64,000 nt of DNA. Source: Nocardia terpenica (GTDB lineage: Bacteria; Actinomycetota; Actinomycetes; Mycobacteriales; Mycobacteriaceae). A program made the position numbers and the translations under genes. Below are positions 9,149 through 16,846 of the stretch, in pieces. The notes below the pieces were generated by a model, which saw only the letters and a list, made by a program, of their open reading frames with translations, was not told where the DNA came from and did no database searches. The stretch spans positions 1,860,001-1,924,000 of the forward strand of contig NZ_JABMCZ010000001.1 in the NCBI RefSeq assembly GCF_013186535.1, read 5' to 3'. The number at the start of each line of letters is the position of its first letter. The first letter of the stretch is position 1.

Positions 9149-10354
9149 ATGTCCGCACCCATCATCCTGGAATCCCCACCCGCACCGCGCACCACCGCGG
9201 CATTCTGGACCACCGCGGCCGCCCTGCTGACCCTGATCGCCGGTACCGAGATCCCCACACCGCTGTACGTGCTCTACCGCGCCCGCTTCGGCCTGTCGAA
9301 CGCCATGCTGGCAACGGTTTTCGCGATCTACGCCCTGGCCCTGATCCCCACCCTCCTGATCGGCGGCCGCCTCGCCGACCGCTTCGGCCGCCGCCGCCTG
9401 ATCATCGGCGGCCTGCTCGCCGCCGCCGCGGGATCACTCCTCCTGTCCGCGGCGGACTCGACCACCTGGCTGTTGGCAGGCCGCGCGATCCAGGGCGTGG
9501 CGGTAGGCGCCGCCACGGGCGCCGCAACCGCCGCCCTGGTAGAACTCGACGGCCCCCACCGCCGAGCGGCCGCGGTCGCAACATCGGCCGTCGCAGGCGG
9601 CGGAGCAGCAGGCCCCCTCCTATCCGGCCTACTCGCCCAATACGCCCCCGCCCCCCGCACCCTCTCCTACCTGATCGAAACCGCCCTCCTACTAACCCTC
9701 GCCGCCACCCTCCCCGCCACCGGCACATGGCCATCCCCACCCGCTTCCGCCAGCTCCCGCCCCTCGGCTCGTCCGCCCTTCGGTATCCCGGCCAATATTC
9801 GAATCCCCTTTGCCCGCATCGGAATTACGGTTGGTACGGCATGGTCGGTCGGTGCGCTCTACACCTCGGTGGTTCCCTCCTATGCCGTCGGGCTGCTGCA
9901 TACGCGCAATCTCGCCGTGCTCGGCGCGGTGGCGTTTGTGATGCTTGCGACGGCGGCCGCGAGTCAGCTTGTGCTGCGGTCGGTGCCGAGTCGGAGTGCG
10001 CAGTCGGTGGGGCTCGGGCTGCTTACCGTCGGGCTGGTCGCGCTTGTCGTCGCCTTTCCGACCGGGTCGGCGCTGTGGCTGGTTGGCAGTGCGGTTCTCG
10101 ACGGGCTCGGGTTGGGGCTGGCCTTTCTGGGGGCGCAGGCGGAGCTCAATCGGATTGCCCCGCCGCGGCATCGGGCCGAACTGGCGGCCGCCTTCAATGT
10201 CTGCCTGTACTGCGGCGTCGCGTTTCCGGTTGTCGGGGTCGGGCTGCTGGCCGACGGCACCTCGCTGTTCGCCGCGGTCACGGCCTTCGCGGCCGGGATC
10301 GGCGCGCTCGCCACGCTGACCGCGGTGTGGACCAGGACCGCAACGATCCCATAA
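9149..10354 (+). CDS. MFS transporter, drug/metabolite exporter type
   Basis: A 401-residue, strongly hydrophobic protein with about twelve predicted membrane segments. The loop 2-3 signature GGRLADRFGRRRLIIGG is diagnostic of the major facilitator superfamily. RAIQGVAVGAATGAATAALVE follows in segment 4-5, and a second set of six segments follows a Pro/Ser-rich linker near residue 190. The ATG at 9149 (MSAPIILESP) is chosen; the longer open frame upstream is antisense to the AlkA-like gene. It is divergent from that gene with only 78 bp between starts. The exported compound is unknown. Confidence 0.88.
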   Translation: MSAPIILESPPAPRTTAAFWTTAAALLTLIAGTEIPTPLYVLYRARFGLSNAMLATVFAIYALALIPTLLIGGRLADRFGRRRLIIGGLLAAAAGSLLLSAADSTTWLLAGRAIQGVAVGAATGAATAALVELDGPHRRAAAVATSAVAGGGAAGPLLSGLLAQYAPAPRTLSYLIETALLLTLAATLPATGTWPSPPASASSRPSARPPFGIPANIRIPFARIGITVGTAWSVGALYTSVVPSYAVGLLHTRNLAVLGAVAFVMLATAAASQLVLRSVPSRSAQSVGLGLLTVGLVALVVAFPTGSALWLVGSAVLDGLGLGLAFLGAQAELNRIAPPRHRAELAAAFNVCLYCGVAFPVVGVGLLADGTSLFAAVTAFAAGIGALATLTAVWTRTATIP

Positions 10355-10395
10355 CTCGGCGTATCCGCCCAGAACGCCGCTCGTACGGTGGTTAT

Positions 10396-11646
10396 GTGAG
10401 CAATGCCGCTTCTTCCGGCCTCGCCGACCTGCCCGCGGGGGTGGGTGGGCACGCCGCCGCCGGATTCGAGCCCCTCGTCCGCACTTTCGCGAACCTGATC
10501 GGCGATCGCCCGGGCGCGGGCGGCGCGCTGACGGTGCACCGGCACGGGGAGGCGCTGGTCGATATCTGGACCGGGCAGGCATCGCCCGCCGAGCCCTGGA
10601 CCCGCGACACCGGCGCCATCGCGTTCTCCGCGACCAAGGGCGTCACCGCCACCGTCCTGCACCGGCTGGCCGATCGCGGCCTGCTCGACTACGACGCGCC
10701 CGTCGCCGAGTACTGGCCCGAGTTCGGGGCCGCCGGAAAGCAGCGGATCACCGTGCGGCAGTTGCTGACCCATCGCGCGGGCCTGTCCGCGCTGCCCACG
10801 ATCGCGGGCGGGCTCGCCGAGGTGCTCGACCACGAACTCATGGAGCGGCGGCTGGCCGCCGCGACACCCGATCGGCTGCTGGGGATTCCGACCTACCACG
10901 CGCTGACCTTCGGCTGGCTGGCGGCGGGACTGGCGCGCGCGATCACCGGCCGCGGCATGGCCGACCTGTTCCGCACCGAGGTCGCCGATCCGCTCGGCAT
11001 CGACGGCCTGCACCTGGGCCGTCCGCCCGCCGGGTCCGCGACCACCGTTGCGGCACTGGCGGGTTCGCGGCTGGCGGTGGCCGGAACCGCCCTCGGCGCG
11101 CTGATTCTGGGCCGCGCCCAAGGCATTCCGGGCCCCGCCGGGGCGGCCAGCCGCGCCCTGTTCCTGCCCGGACTGGAGGGACTGCTGGAGGGGGAGCGGC
11201 CGCCGATCCTGGACACCGAACTGCCCGCGGGCAACGGCGTGTGCACCGCGCCCGGACTCGCCACCCTCTACGGCGCGCTCGCCTGCGGCGGCACGATCGA
11301 GGGCCGCCGCTACCTGTCGGCCGAGACCATCGCCGCGCTGCGCCGGGTCGAGTGCTACCGGCTCGACCACGCCCTGTTCTACGTGCCGATGATGTGGCAC
11401 CTGGGCTACCACTCGCTGCCGCAGGTCGGCGCGCGCACCGGATTCGGGCACATCGGCCTCGGCGGGTCGTTCGGCTGGGCCGAACCGCGCCTGGGCCTGT
11501 CCGTCGGATTCGTGCACAACCGGCTCACGCTCAACCGATTCGCCTGGGATCAGCTGGCGTCCACCTGGGTACTGCCGCTGGTCCTGCGCGGCGTCCGCGC
11601 CGCAGCCCGCCGTCCGGCGGCGCTTCCCGAATCCGCCGCTGCCTGA
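10396..11646 (+). CDS. Serine hydrolase, beta-lactamase-fold (class C/esterase) family
   Basis: A 416-residue protein of the Beta-lactamase (PF00144) family. The SxxK catalytic motif is FSATKGV at about residues 76-79. LLTHRAGLSALP and the YxN-like Tyr in PTYHALTFGWLAAGL follow. FGHIGLGGSFGWAEP is the HxG-like third motif. In mycobacteria and nocardiae, such proteins (LipL, LipE type) are esterases rather than true beta-lactamases. There is no signal peptide, so it is probably cytoplasmic. The GTG at 10396 is used. It is 41 bp downstream of the MFS gene and could share its transcript. Confidence 0.87.
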   Translation: MSNAASSGLADLPAGVGGHAAAGFEPLVRTFANLIGDRPGAGGALTVHRHGEALVDIWTGQASPAEPWTRDTGAIAFSATKGVTATVLHRLADRGLLDYDAPVAEYWPEFGAAGKQRITVRQLLTHRAGLSALPTIAGGLAEVLDHELMERRLAAATPDRLLGIPTYHALTFGWLAAGLARAITGRGMADLFRTEVADPLGIDGLHLGRPPAGSATTVAALAGSRLAVAGTALGALILGRAQGIPGPAGAASRALFLPGLEGLLEGERPPILDTELPAGNGVCTAPGLATLYGALACGGTIEGRRYLSAETIAALRRVECYRLDHALFYVPMMWHLGYHSLPQVGARTGFGHIGLGGSFGWAEPRLGLSVGFVHNRLTLNRFAWDQLASTWVLPLVLRGVRAAARRPAALPESAAA

Positions 11647-11769
11647 CGGTCCGGACCGGCTGCGCGCAAACCGTCCGGACGGATACTCTGAACAGGACGG
11701 ATCCGGGATCCGTAGCGGGATTACCTCCCCGGTACATCCGCACGACGACCAGTACCAGGAGGGGACCGG

Positions 11770-11804
11770 ACAGCCCGGCGCGCCACCTCGGCACGCCGGG
11801 CTGT
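11770..11804. terminator. Bidirectional hairpin terminator between convergent genes
   Basis: ACAGCCCGGCG and CGCCGGGCTGT form a perfect 11-bp stem around a 13-base loop. It lies 12 bp past the ilvA stop and also downstream of the serine hydrolase gene, which converges on it. There is no clear T-run on either side, as is usual in actinobacteria. Confidence 0.7.
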
Positions 11805-11816
11805 CTAGCGTCCGGC

Positions 11817-13172
11817 TCAGGTCAGATAGCGGTACGCGGGCGAGTCCGGGTCCAGGCGCTCGCACTGGATCGGGGCCTCGCCCATGCGTTTCAGCAGGGG
11901 CGACAGGCCGTCCGGCTCGCCGAGCTGGATGCCGACCAGGGCCGCGCCCGTCTCGCGATTGTTGCGCTTGACGTACTCGAACAGCGTGATGTCGTCGTCG
12001 GGCCCCAGCACCTCGTCCAGGAAGCGGCGCAGCGCGCCCGGCTCCTGCGGGAAGTCCACCAGGAAATAGTGTTTCAGGCCCTGATGCACCAGGGAACGCT
12101 CGATGACCTCGCCGTAGCGGGACACGTCGTTGTTGCCGCCGGACACCAGGCATACCACCGTCGACCCCGCCGGCACCCGGATGCTCGCCAGCGCCGCCAC
12201 CGCGAGCGCACCGGCGGGCTCGGCGATGATGCCCTCGTTCTGGTACAGCGCCAGCATGGCCGTGCAGATCGCGCCCTCGTCGACCATCAGCATGCGGAAA
12301 GCGCCCGCGCCCCCGGCGGATTCGGTCGCGGTGAGCAGCGGCAGCGAGGCGTGCGAGACCACCCGGCCGCCGAACCTCGTGGCCGCGGCGTAGGGCAGGT
12401 CGCCGACGCGGCGCACGGCGGCGCCGTCGACGAACGGATCGATCTCCGGCAGCGTCACCGGGCCACCGGCCACCAGGGCCGCCGTCATCGACGCCGCCCC
12501 CGCCGGTTCCACGCCGAGAATGCCGGTGGCGGGGGAGCGTTCGCGCAGATAGGTGCCGATCCCGGCGAGGCAGCCGCCGCCGCCGACCGGCACGATCACC
12601 AGATCCGGTGCGTGGCCGAGCTGTTCGAGGATCTCGGCGGCGATGGTGCCCTGCCCGGCCGCGGTGCGCGGGTCGTCGAAGGGCGGCACCATGGTCGCGC
12701 CGGTGCGGGTGACGTCGTCGGCGGCCGCGGCGGCCGCGGCATCGTAGGTGTCGCCGACGGCCAGGAGCTGCACGAATTCCCCGCCGTGCACGCGGATCCG
12801 GTCACGCTTCTGCTTCGGGGTGGTGGTCGGGACGTAGATGCGGCCGGTGATGCCCATCGCCCGGCACGCGTACGCCACGCCCTGGGCGTGATTGCCCGCG
12901 CTGGCGGTCACCACGCCCGCGGCGCGCTCGGCCTCGGTCAGCTGGACGATGAGGTTGTACGCGCCGCGCAACTTGTAGGACCGCACCGCGGTGAGATCCT
13001 CGCGCTTGACGTACACGTTCGCACCCGACAGCGCCGACAACCGCTCCACTCGCTGCAGCGGGGTCGGCTCGATAATGCCCGAAATTCGCTTGGCGGCAGC
13101 CTCGATCTCGTCCGCACTCAACTCCGGCAGCGGACCTGACACCTGCTCTGCGACATCCAGCGGTCGGGACAT
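11817..13172 (-). CDS. ilvA: Threonine ammonia-lyase (threonine deaminase)
   Basis: The first enzyme of isoleucine synthesis, turning threonine into 2-oxobutanoate. The protein has 451 residues. A PLP-binding catalytic domain contains the Schiff-base Lys67 in RSYKLRGAYN, the phosphate-handling ASAGNHAQGVAYA, and the glycine cluster VPVGGGGCLAG. A single C-terminal ACT-like regulatory domain starts around HYFLVDFPQEPGALRRFL. That is the short form with one regulatory domain, as in mycobacteria, expected to be inhibited by isoleucine. It keeps the neighbour seen in M. tuberculosis, where ilvA sits next to a Ddn-like gene. It is probably transcribed alone. Confidence 0.95.
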   Translation of the reverse strand: MSRPLDVAEQVSGPLPELSADEIEAAAKRISGIIEPTPLQRVERLSALSGANVYVKREDLTAVRSYKLRGAYNLIVQLTEAERAAGVVTASAGNHAQGVAYACRAMGITGRIYVPTTTPKQKRDRIRVHGGEFVQLLAVGDTYDAAAAAAADDVTRTGATMVPPFDDPRTAAGQGTIAAEILEQLGHAPDLVIVPVGGGGCLAGIGTYLRERSPATGILGVEPAGAASMTAALVAGGPVTLPEIDPFVDGAAVRRVGDLPYAAATRFGGRVVSHASLPLLTATESAGGAGAFRMLMVDEGAICTAMLALYQNEGIIAEPAGALAVAALASIRVPAGSTVVCLVSGGNNDVSRYGEVIERSLVHQGLKHYFLVDFPQEPGALRRFLDEVLGPDDDITLFEYVKRNNRETGAALVGIQLGEPDGLSPLLKRMGEAPIQCERLDPDSPAYRYLT

Positions 13173-13210
13173 CCGCCCATGCTATCCGGGCGCACGAGCG
13201 AGCCCCCCGC

Positions 13211-13267
13211 GTCCCTATGTTCCCGGCCCGCACGTCCCCATGTTCCCGGCATGCTTTGGCCGGGACC
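13211..13267. repeat. Dispersed hairpin element, copy 2, with half-unit duplication
   Basis: Full element TTCCCGGC-ATGCTTTG-GCCGGGA at about 13243-13265. It has one T fewer in the loop than the other copies. It is preceded by a 23-bp half-unit duplication (13211-13233 and 13234-13256). On the minus strand it begins directly at the TAG stop of the Ddn-like gene. Confidence 0.8.
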
Positions 13268-13701
13268 TACCTAGGCGACAACACGAACACCGGAATCTCC
13301 CGATCCGTCCGCTTCTGGTAGTTCGCGTAATCCGGCCACGCCGCCACCGCCCGGTCCCACCACTGCGCCTTCTCCGCACCCGTCACCTCGCGCGCGGTGT
13401 AGTCCTTCACCACCGCGCCGTCGCGCAGTTCGACGTGCGGGTCGGCCTTGATGTTGTGGTACCAGACCGGATGCTGGGGCGCGCCGCCCTTGGAGGCCAC
13501 CACGGCGTACTCGCCGTCGTGCTCCACCCGCATGAGCGGGGTCTTGCGGAGCTTGCCGCTGCGCGCGCCGCGGGTGGTGAGCAGGATGATCGGCTTGCCC
13601 TCGTGGGTGCCGCCCTCGGCGCCGTCGGATGCCTCGTACGTATCGACCTGTGCGCGTACCCAGTCCGCGGGGCTGGGCTCGTACTCTCCGGAAAGTGGCA
13701 T
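13267..13701 (-). CDS. F420H2-dependent nitroreductase family protein (Ddn/Rv1558-like)
   Basis: A 144-residue deazaflavin (F420)-dependent oxidoreductase. The family motifs are PADWVRAQVDTYEASDG, PIILLTTRGARSGK, RKTPLMRVEHDGEYAVVAS, and GAPQHPVWYHNIKADP. The basic KLRKTP segment is expected to hold F420 phosphate. Relatives reduce quinones in the membrane or activate nitroimidazoles. The ATG at 13701 is chosen; a longer frame exists but lacks family similarity. The stop codon directly abuts a hairpin element. M. tuberculosis has the same gene (Rv1558) next to ilvA, so the pairing is ancestral. Confidence 0.88.
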   Translation of the reverse strand: MPLSGEYEPSPADWVRAQVDTYEASDGAEGGTHEGKPIILLTTRGARSGKLRKTPLMRVEHDGEYAVVASKGGAPQHPVWYHNIKADPHVELRDGAVVKDYTAREVTGAEKAQWWDRAVAAWPDYANYQKRTDREIPVFVLSPR

Positions 13702-13789
13702 GCATCCGAGAATAGCCAGCGACCAGCGGGTCTTCCCGGAAGGAAAATGTTCGTTGGACCGAACTTGACGATGCGAGTACCCTGACAAC

Positions 13790-14032
13790 ATGGCAGTGGT
13801 CGACCCCACCTCGCGTCCCGCGATCGTCCCCCGGGCGACGATCGATATCGCGGGCACGCCGTGGCCGGTCTACAAGCTCGAGGCGCTCGCCCTCGCGCTG
13901 CCGATCCTGCTCATCCTCGTCCTGGTCACCGGCTCGCTACAGATCGCCGTCCTGGCCGCCACCACCGTCGGCGCGCTGCGCTGGGTCGTGGGCGCCGTGC
14001 GCGTCCGGCTCGCCGAACGCACCGCGCCGTAA
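13790..14032 (+). CDS. Small single-span membrane protein, unknown function
   Basis: An 80-residue protein with one long hydrophobic stretch (about residues 30-62, LEALALALPILLILVLVTGS onward). A basic, short C-terminal tail (RVRLAERTAP) is likely cytoplasmic. I do not recognise a named family. It starts 88 bp from the divergent Ddn-like gene and is followed 25 bp later by a methyltransferase gene on the same strand, so the two may be co-transcribed. Codon usage is like its neighbours, with strong third-position GC, which supports it as a real gene. Confidence 0.7.
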   Translation: MAVVDPTSRPAIVPRATIDIAGTPWPVYKLEALALALPILLILVLVTGSLQIAVLAATTVGALRWVVGAVRVRLAERTAP

Positions 14033-14057
14033 TCCCCGCCCTCCCTATCCTGGTCCC

Positions 14058-14864
14058 ATGACCGACCGGGTTCGGGCGCCGTCGTTTCGGGAAAACCGAA
14101 TCGCCACAGCGCGAATCGACCAGCTGACCCGGATTCTGGACCTCCAGGCCGAGCTACCGGGGATTCGGCGGATGCGGGACTGGGCCCGCGCGGCGCTCGC
14201 GGTGCGCCCCGGCGAACGCGCCCTCGACATCGGCTCCGGCACGGGCACAGAGGTTCTCGCCTGCGCCGAACGCACCGGACCGGCGGGCGCGGCCGTCGGC
14301 GTCGACCCGAATCCGGCGCTGCTGCGGCTGGCCCGCCGCCGGACCGGTCCCGGCCCGGCGTACTTCGTGACCGGATCGGTCGACGAATTGCCCTTCCCCA
14401 CGGCCTGTTTCGACGCGGTGCGCTGCGAACGCGTCTTCCAGTTCCTGGACGACCCGCGGGCCGCGGCCGCGGAGATCGCGCGGGTGCTGCGGCCCGGCGG
14501 CCGGGCCGTGCTGATCGACAGCGACTGGTTCACCACGATCGTCCACCCCGGCGAGCCCGCCGCCGTGCGCGCGCTGGTGGCGTGGCTGCGGGCGGAGGTG
14601 CCCAACCCCGCCTCGGGCCGGCGGCTGCGCGGCCTGCTGACCGGCGCGGGACTGGTGGCCGACGACCTGGGCTCGGAGGCGGTGGTGTGGGCCCCGCAGC
14701 CGGACGGGCCGATGTATCCGGGGCAGACGCGGACCGCCGTCGAGGCGGGCGTGCTCACCGCCGCGCAGGGGGAGCGGCTGCTCGCCGACCTGGCCGCGGG
14801 CGCGGCAATCGGTGACCATCTCGTCTCGGTCACCATGTTCGCGGCGCTGGCGCACCGGCCGTAA
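14058..14864 (+). CDS. Class I SAM-dependent methyltransferase (UbiE-like)
   Basis: A 268-residue methyltransferase. The glycine loop is ALDIGSGTGTEVL at about residues 55-67. VGVDPNPALL supplies the acidic ribose-binding residue. VDELPFPTACFDAVRCERVFQ and VLRPGGRAVLIDSDW are the typical later motifs. It resembles the quinone/sterol-type Methyltransf_11 enzymes, but nothing in its surroundings names a substrate. The ATG at 14058 is close behind the small membrane-protein gene, and a LacI regulator follows 27 bp later on the same strand. Confidence 0.85.
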   Translation: MTDRVRAPSFRENRIATARIDQLTRILDLQAELPGIRRMRDWARAALAVRPGERALDIGSGTGTEVLACAERTGPAGAAVGVDPNPALLRLARRRTGPGPAYFVTGSVDELPFPTACFDAVRCERVFQFLDDPRAAAAEIARVLRPGGRAVLIDSDWFTTIVHPGEPAAVRALVAWLRAEVPNPASGRRLRGLLTGAGLVADDLGSEAVVWAPQPDGPMYPGQTRTAVEAGVLTAAQGERLLADLAAGAAIGDHLVSVTMFAALAHRP

Positions 14865-14891
14865 GCCCTTGGGCCGCATACGCTGGCAGGC

Positions 14892-15914
14892 GTGAGGGAC
14901 ACGGACAGGGGCGGGCGGCCGGCGGTGATGACCGACGTCGCCAAGTTGGCGGGGGTATCGCATCAGACCGTGTCGCGGGTGCTCAACGACAGTCCGCAGG
15001 TGCGGCCGGAGACCCGCGAGCGGGTGCTGCGCGCGGTCGCCGAGCTGGGCTATAGGCCCAACGCGATGGCGCGCGGACTGGTCAGCCGCCGCTCCCGGCG
15101 GTTCGGTGTGGTCACCTTCGACACCATCCTCTACGGTCCCGCGTGCATGCTGCTCGGCATCGAAAGGGCCGCGCGCGCAGCGGGTTACGGCGTCGGCATC
15201 GTCGCGCTGGAGCGGGTCGACCGCAACGGCGTGCTGGCGGCGGTCGACACCCTCGCCGATCAGGGCGTGGACGGGGTCATCGTGATCGCGCCGCAGCAGG
15301 CCGCCGCGGCCGCGCTGCGCAGCCTGCCGGTGCGGCCGATCGTCGTCGCGGTCGAGGCCGGTCAGGGCGTGGGCCTGCCCTCGGCGGCGGTCGATCAGAT
15401 CGAGGGCACCGGCCTGGTGGTGCGGCATCTGCTGGAGCTGGGGCATCCGACGGTGTGGCACGTGGCGGGCCCGGACGGCTGGGGCGAGGCCCGCGATCGC
15501 CTCGAGGGCTGGCGGCGCGCGCTCACCGCGGCCGGTGCGCCGATACCGCCGCCGATGCGCGGCGACTGGAGCGCGCGCTCCGGGTACGAGGCCGGTCTGG
15601 TGCTGGCCGACCGCCCGGAGGTGACGGCGGTATTCGCGGCCAACGACCAGATGGCGCTGGGGGTGCTGCGCGCGTTCGCCGAGCGCGGCGTGCGGGTGCC
15701 GCGCGACGTCTCGGTCGCGGGCTTCGACGACATCCCCGAGGCGGCCTACCTGACCCCGGCGCTGACCACCGTGCGACAGGATTTCGACGAGGTCGGCCGC
15801 CGCAGCATCGCCCTGCTGCTGCGATTGCTGGACGCCGACGGCGAGGTTGCCGAACCGGCGCTCGTGGTGCCGACGCTGGTGGTGCGGGAAAGCTCTGCGG
15901 CCCCCGGCCGATAA
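14892..15914 (+). CDS. LacI-family transcriptional regulator
   Basis: A 340-residue repressor-type protein. The N-terminal helix-turn-helix is MTDVAKLAGVSHQTVSRVLN at about residues 13-32, followed by the hinge region YRPNAMARGLVSRRS. A periplasmic-binding-protein-like sensor domain follows, ending with VAGFDDIPEAAYLTPALTTVRQ, the usual LacI C-terminal signature. The regulators usually respond to a sugar and act on a nearby sugar operon; none is present here. The start is a GTG at 14892. It may be co-transcribed with the methyltransferase upstream. Confidence 0.92.
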   Translation: MRDTDRGGRPAVMTDVAKLAGVSHQTVSRVLNDSPQVRPETRERVLRAVAELGYRPNAMARGLVSRRSRRFGVVTFDTILYGPACMLLGIERAARAAGYGVGIVALERVDRNGVLAAVDTLADQGVDGVIVIAPQQAAAAALRSLPVRPIVVAVEAGQGVGLPSAAVDQIEGTGLVVRHLLELGHPTVWHVAGPDGWGEARDRLEGWRRALTAAGAPIPPPMRGDWSARSGYEAGLVLADRPEVTAVFAANDQMALGVLRAFAERGVRVPRDVSVAGFDDIPEAAYLTPALTTVRQDFDEVGRRSIALLLRLLDADGEVAEPALVVPTLVVRESSAAPGR

Positions 15915-15969
15915 GTCCGGCGCGACCGCGTGTGTCGGCCTGGGTAAATAGCATTCGGCTACTAGATTA

Positions 15970-16584
15970 ATGATCATGTCGCCCGGGCTGTGGAAGGTAT
16001 GCCTGGTGGTAGCTGCCGCCGGGGCGCTGTGCCGTGCGCCCGCGGCGCACGCCGAGGTGCAGCGGATGCCGCCGCATGAGAAGACCTTCGCCTCGGCGTT
16101 CGGCACCTTCACCGTCGGCACCACCAACGAGACGGTCGACCGGATCCCGCCGCTGAACCTGGTGGCGACGACGCGGGAGGCCCTGGTCGGCTTCGTGTCC
16201 TACGGGCGGGTCAACGGCGGGGCCGGGGGCGCGCTGAAGACCGGCTATCACGTCGGCTGCGCGGTGGCGATCCAGAACGGCAGCCTGGCCTTCAACCCGC
16301 AGCCCTCGCTCGGTTTCGGTGGGTCGCCGACCATGCCGAACGGCTCGCTGCTGCTCAGCCCCACCGTGGCGGTGAACGTCGCGCCCGGTGAGGTGAAGGA
16401 GGTCGCGGTCTCGGAGAAGGCGCTGATCCCGGATCAGGTGGTGCAGACGGTGATTCGCGATTTCCACATCGTGGTCAACGGCTGCACCGGCCCGGTGACC
16501 ATCCGGCAGTTCACCTACCTGTTCGCCAAATCTCCCCAGGTCGACGACAGCGGCGCGGTATTCGGCGACCCGACCTGGCTGTGA
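15970..16584 (+). CDS. MspA-family porin
   Basis: An exported 204-residue protein. An N-terminal signal peptide (hydrophobic LVVAAAGALC, cleavage after AHA near residue 28) precedes a mature domain with the MspA family blocks ATTREALVGFVSYGRV, GYHVGCAV and VVNGCTGPVTIRQFTYL. MspA proteins form octameric channels through the mycolic-acid outer membrane, so this gene also points to a mycolate-bearing host. Two in-frame ATGs (15970 and 15976) are possible starts. Its length is close to M. smegmatis MspA. Confidence 0.88.
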   Translation: MIMSPGLWKVCLVVAAAGALCRAPAAHAEVQRMPPHEKTFASAFGTFTVGTTNETVDRIPPLNLVATTREALVGFVSYGRVNGGAGGALKTGYHVGCAVAIQNGSLAFNPQPSLGFGGSPTMPNGSLLLSPTVAVNVAPGEVKEVAVSEKALIPDQVVQTVIRDFHIVVNGCTGPVTIRQFTYLFAKSPQVDDSGAVFGDPTWL

Positions 16585-16721
16585 CGGCAGACCCGACGGG
16601 AGCGTTCATGAGCGCGGGCGTGCGCCCACCGCGCTGACCGGCACCCTACCGTCTCGACCAGCGAGAATCGGTCAGGCTCAGCCATATTCCTCAGCGAGAA
16701 CCACGCAGCCCAGCCATCCTT

Positions 16722-16844
16722 GATCCCGGCGTGCTTTTGGCCGGGATCTACCGTGAGATCCCGGCCAAAAGCGCGCCGGGATATGAGAGCGGGCGCGCCG
16801 GGATCTGGGAGCGGGCACGCCGGGATCTGGGAGCGGGCGCGAGT
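16722..16844. repeat. Dispersed hairpin element, copy 3 (inverted pair) plus 22-bp array
   Basis: A forward element (16722-16748, perfect 9-bp stem) and an inverted element (16757-16782) are separated by 8 bases, making a composite palindrome. Downstream are two and a half 22-bp units (starts 16787, 16809, 16831) that carry the element arm GCCGGGATCTGG. Together they fill most of the 262-bp gap between the porin gene and dnaE, at the tails of both. Confidence 0.85.
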
Positions 16845-16846
16845 GC

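Noticed and set aside
10396..11646. Serine hydrolase as a beta-lactamase resistance gene
   Set aside because: It lacks a signal peptide and has the esterase-type variant of the later motifs. The family in these bacteria is mostly lipases and esterases.
16722..16844. Hairpin clusters as insertion sequences or attachment sites
   Set aside because: There is no transposase or integrase gene and no target duplication. The size and repeat number fit a REP-like element.
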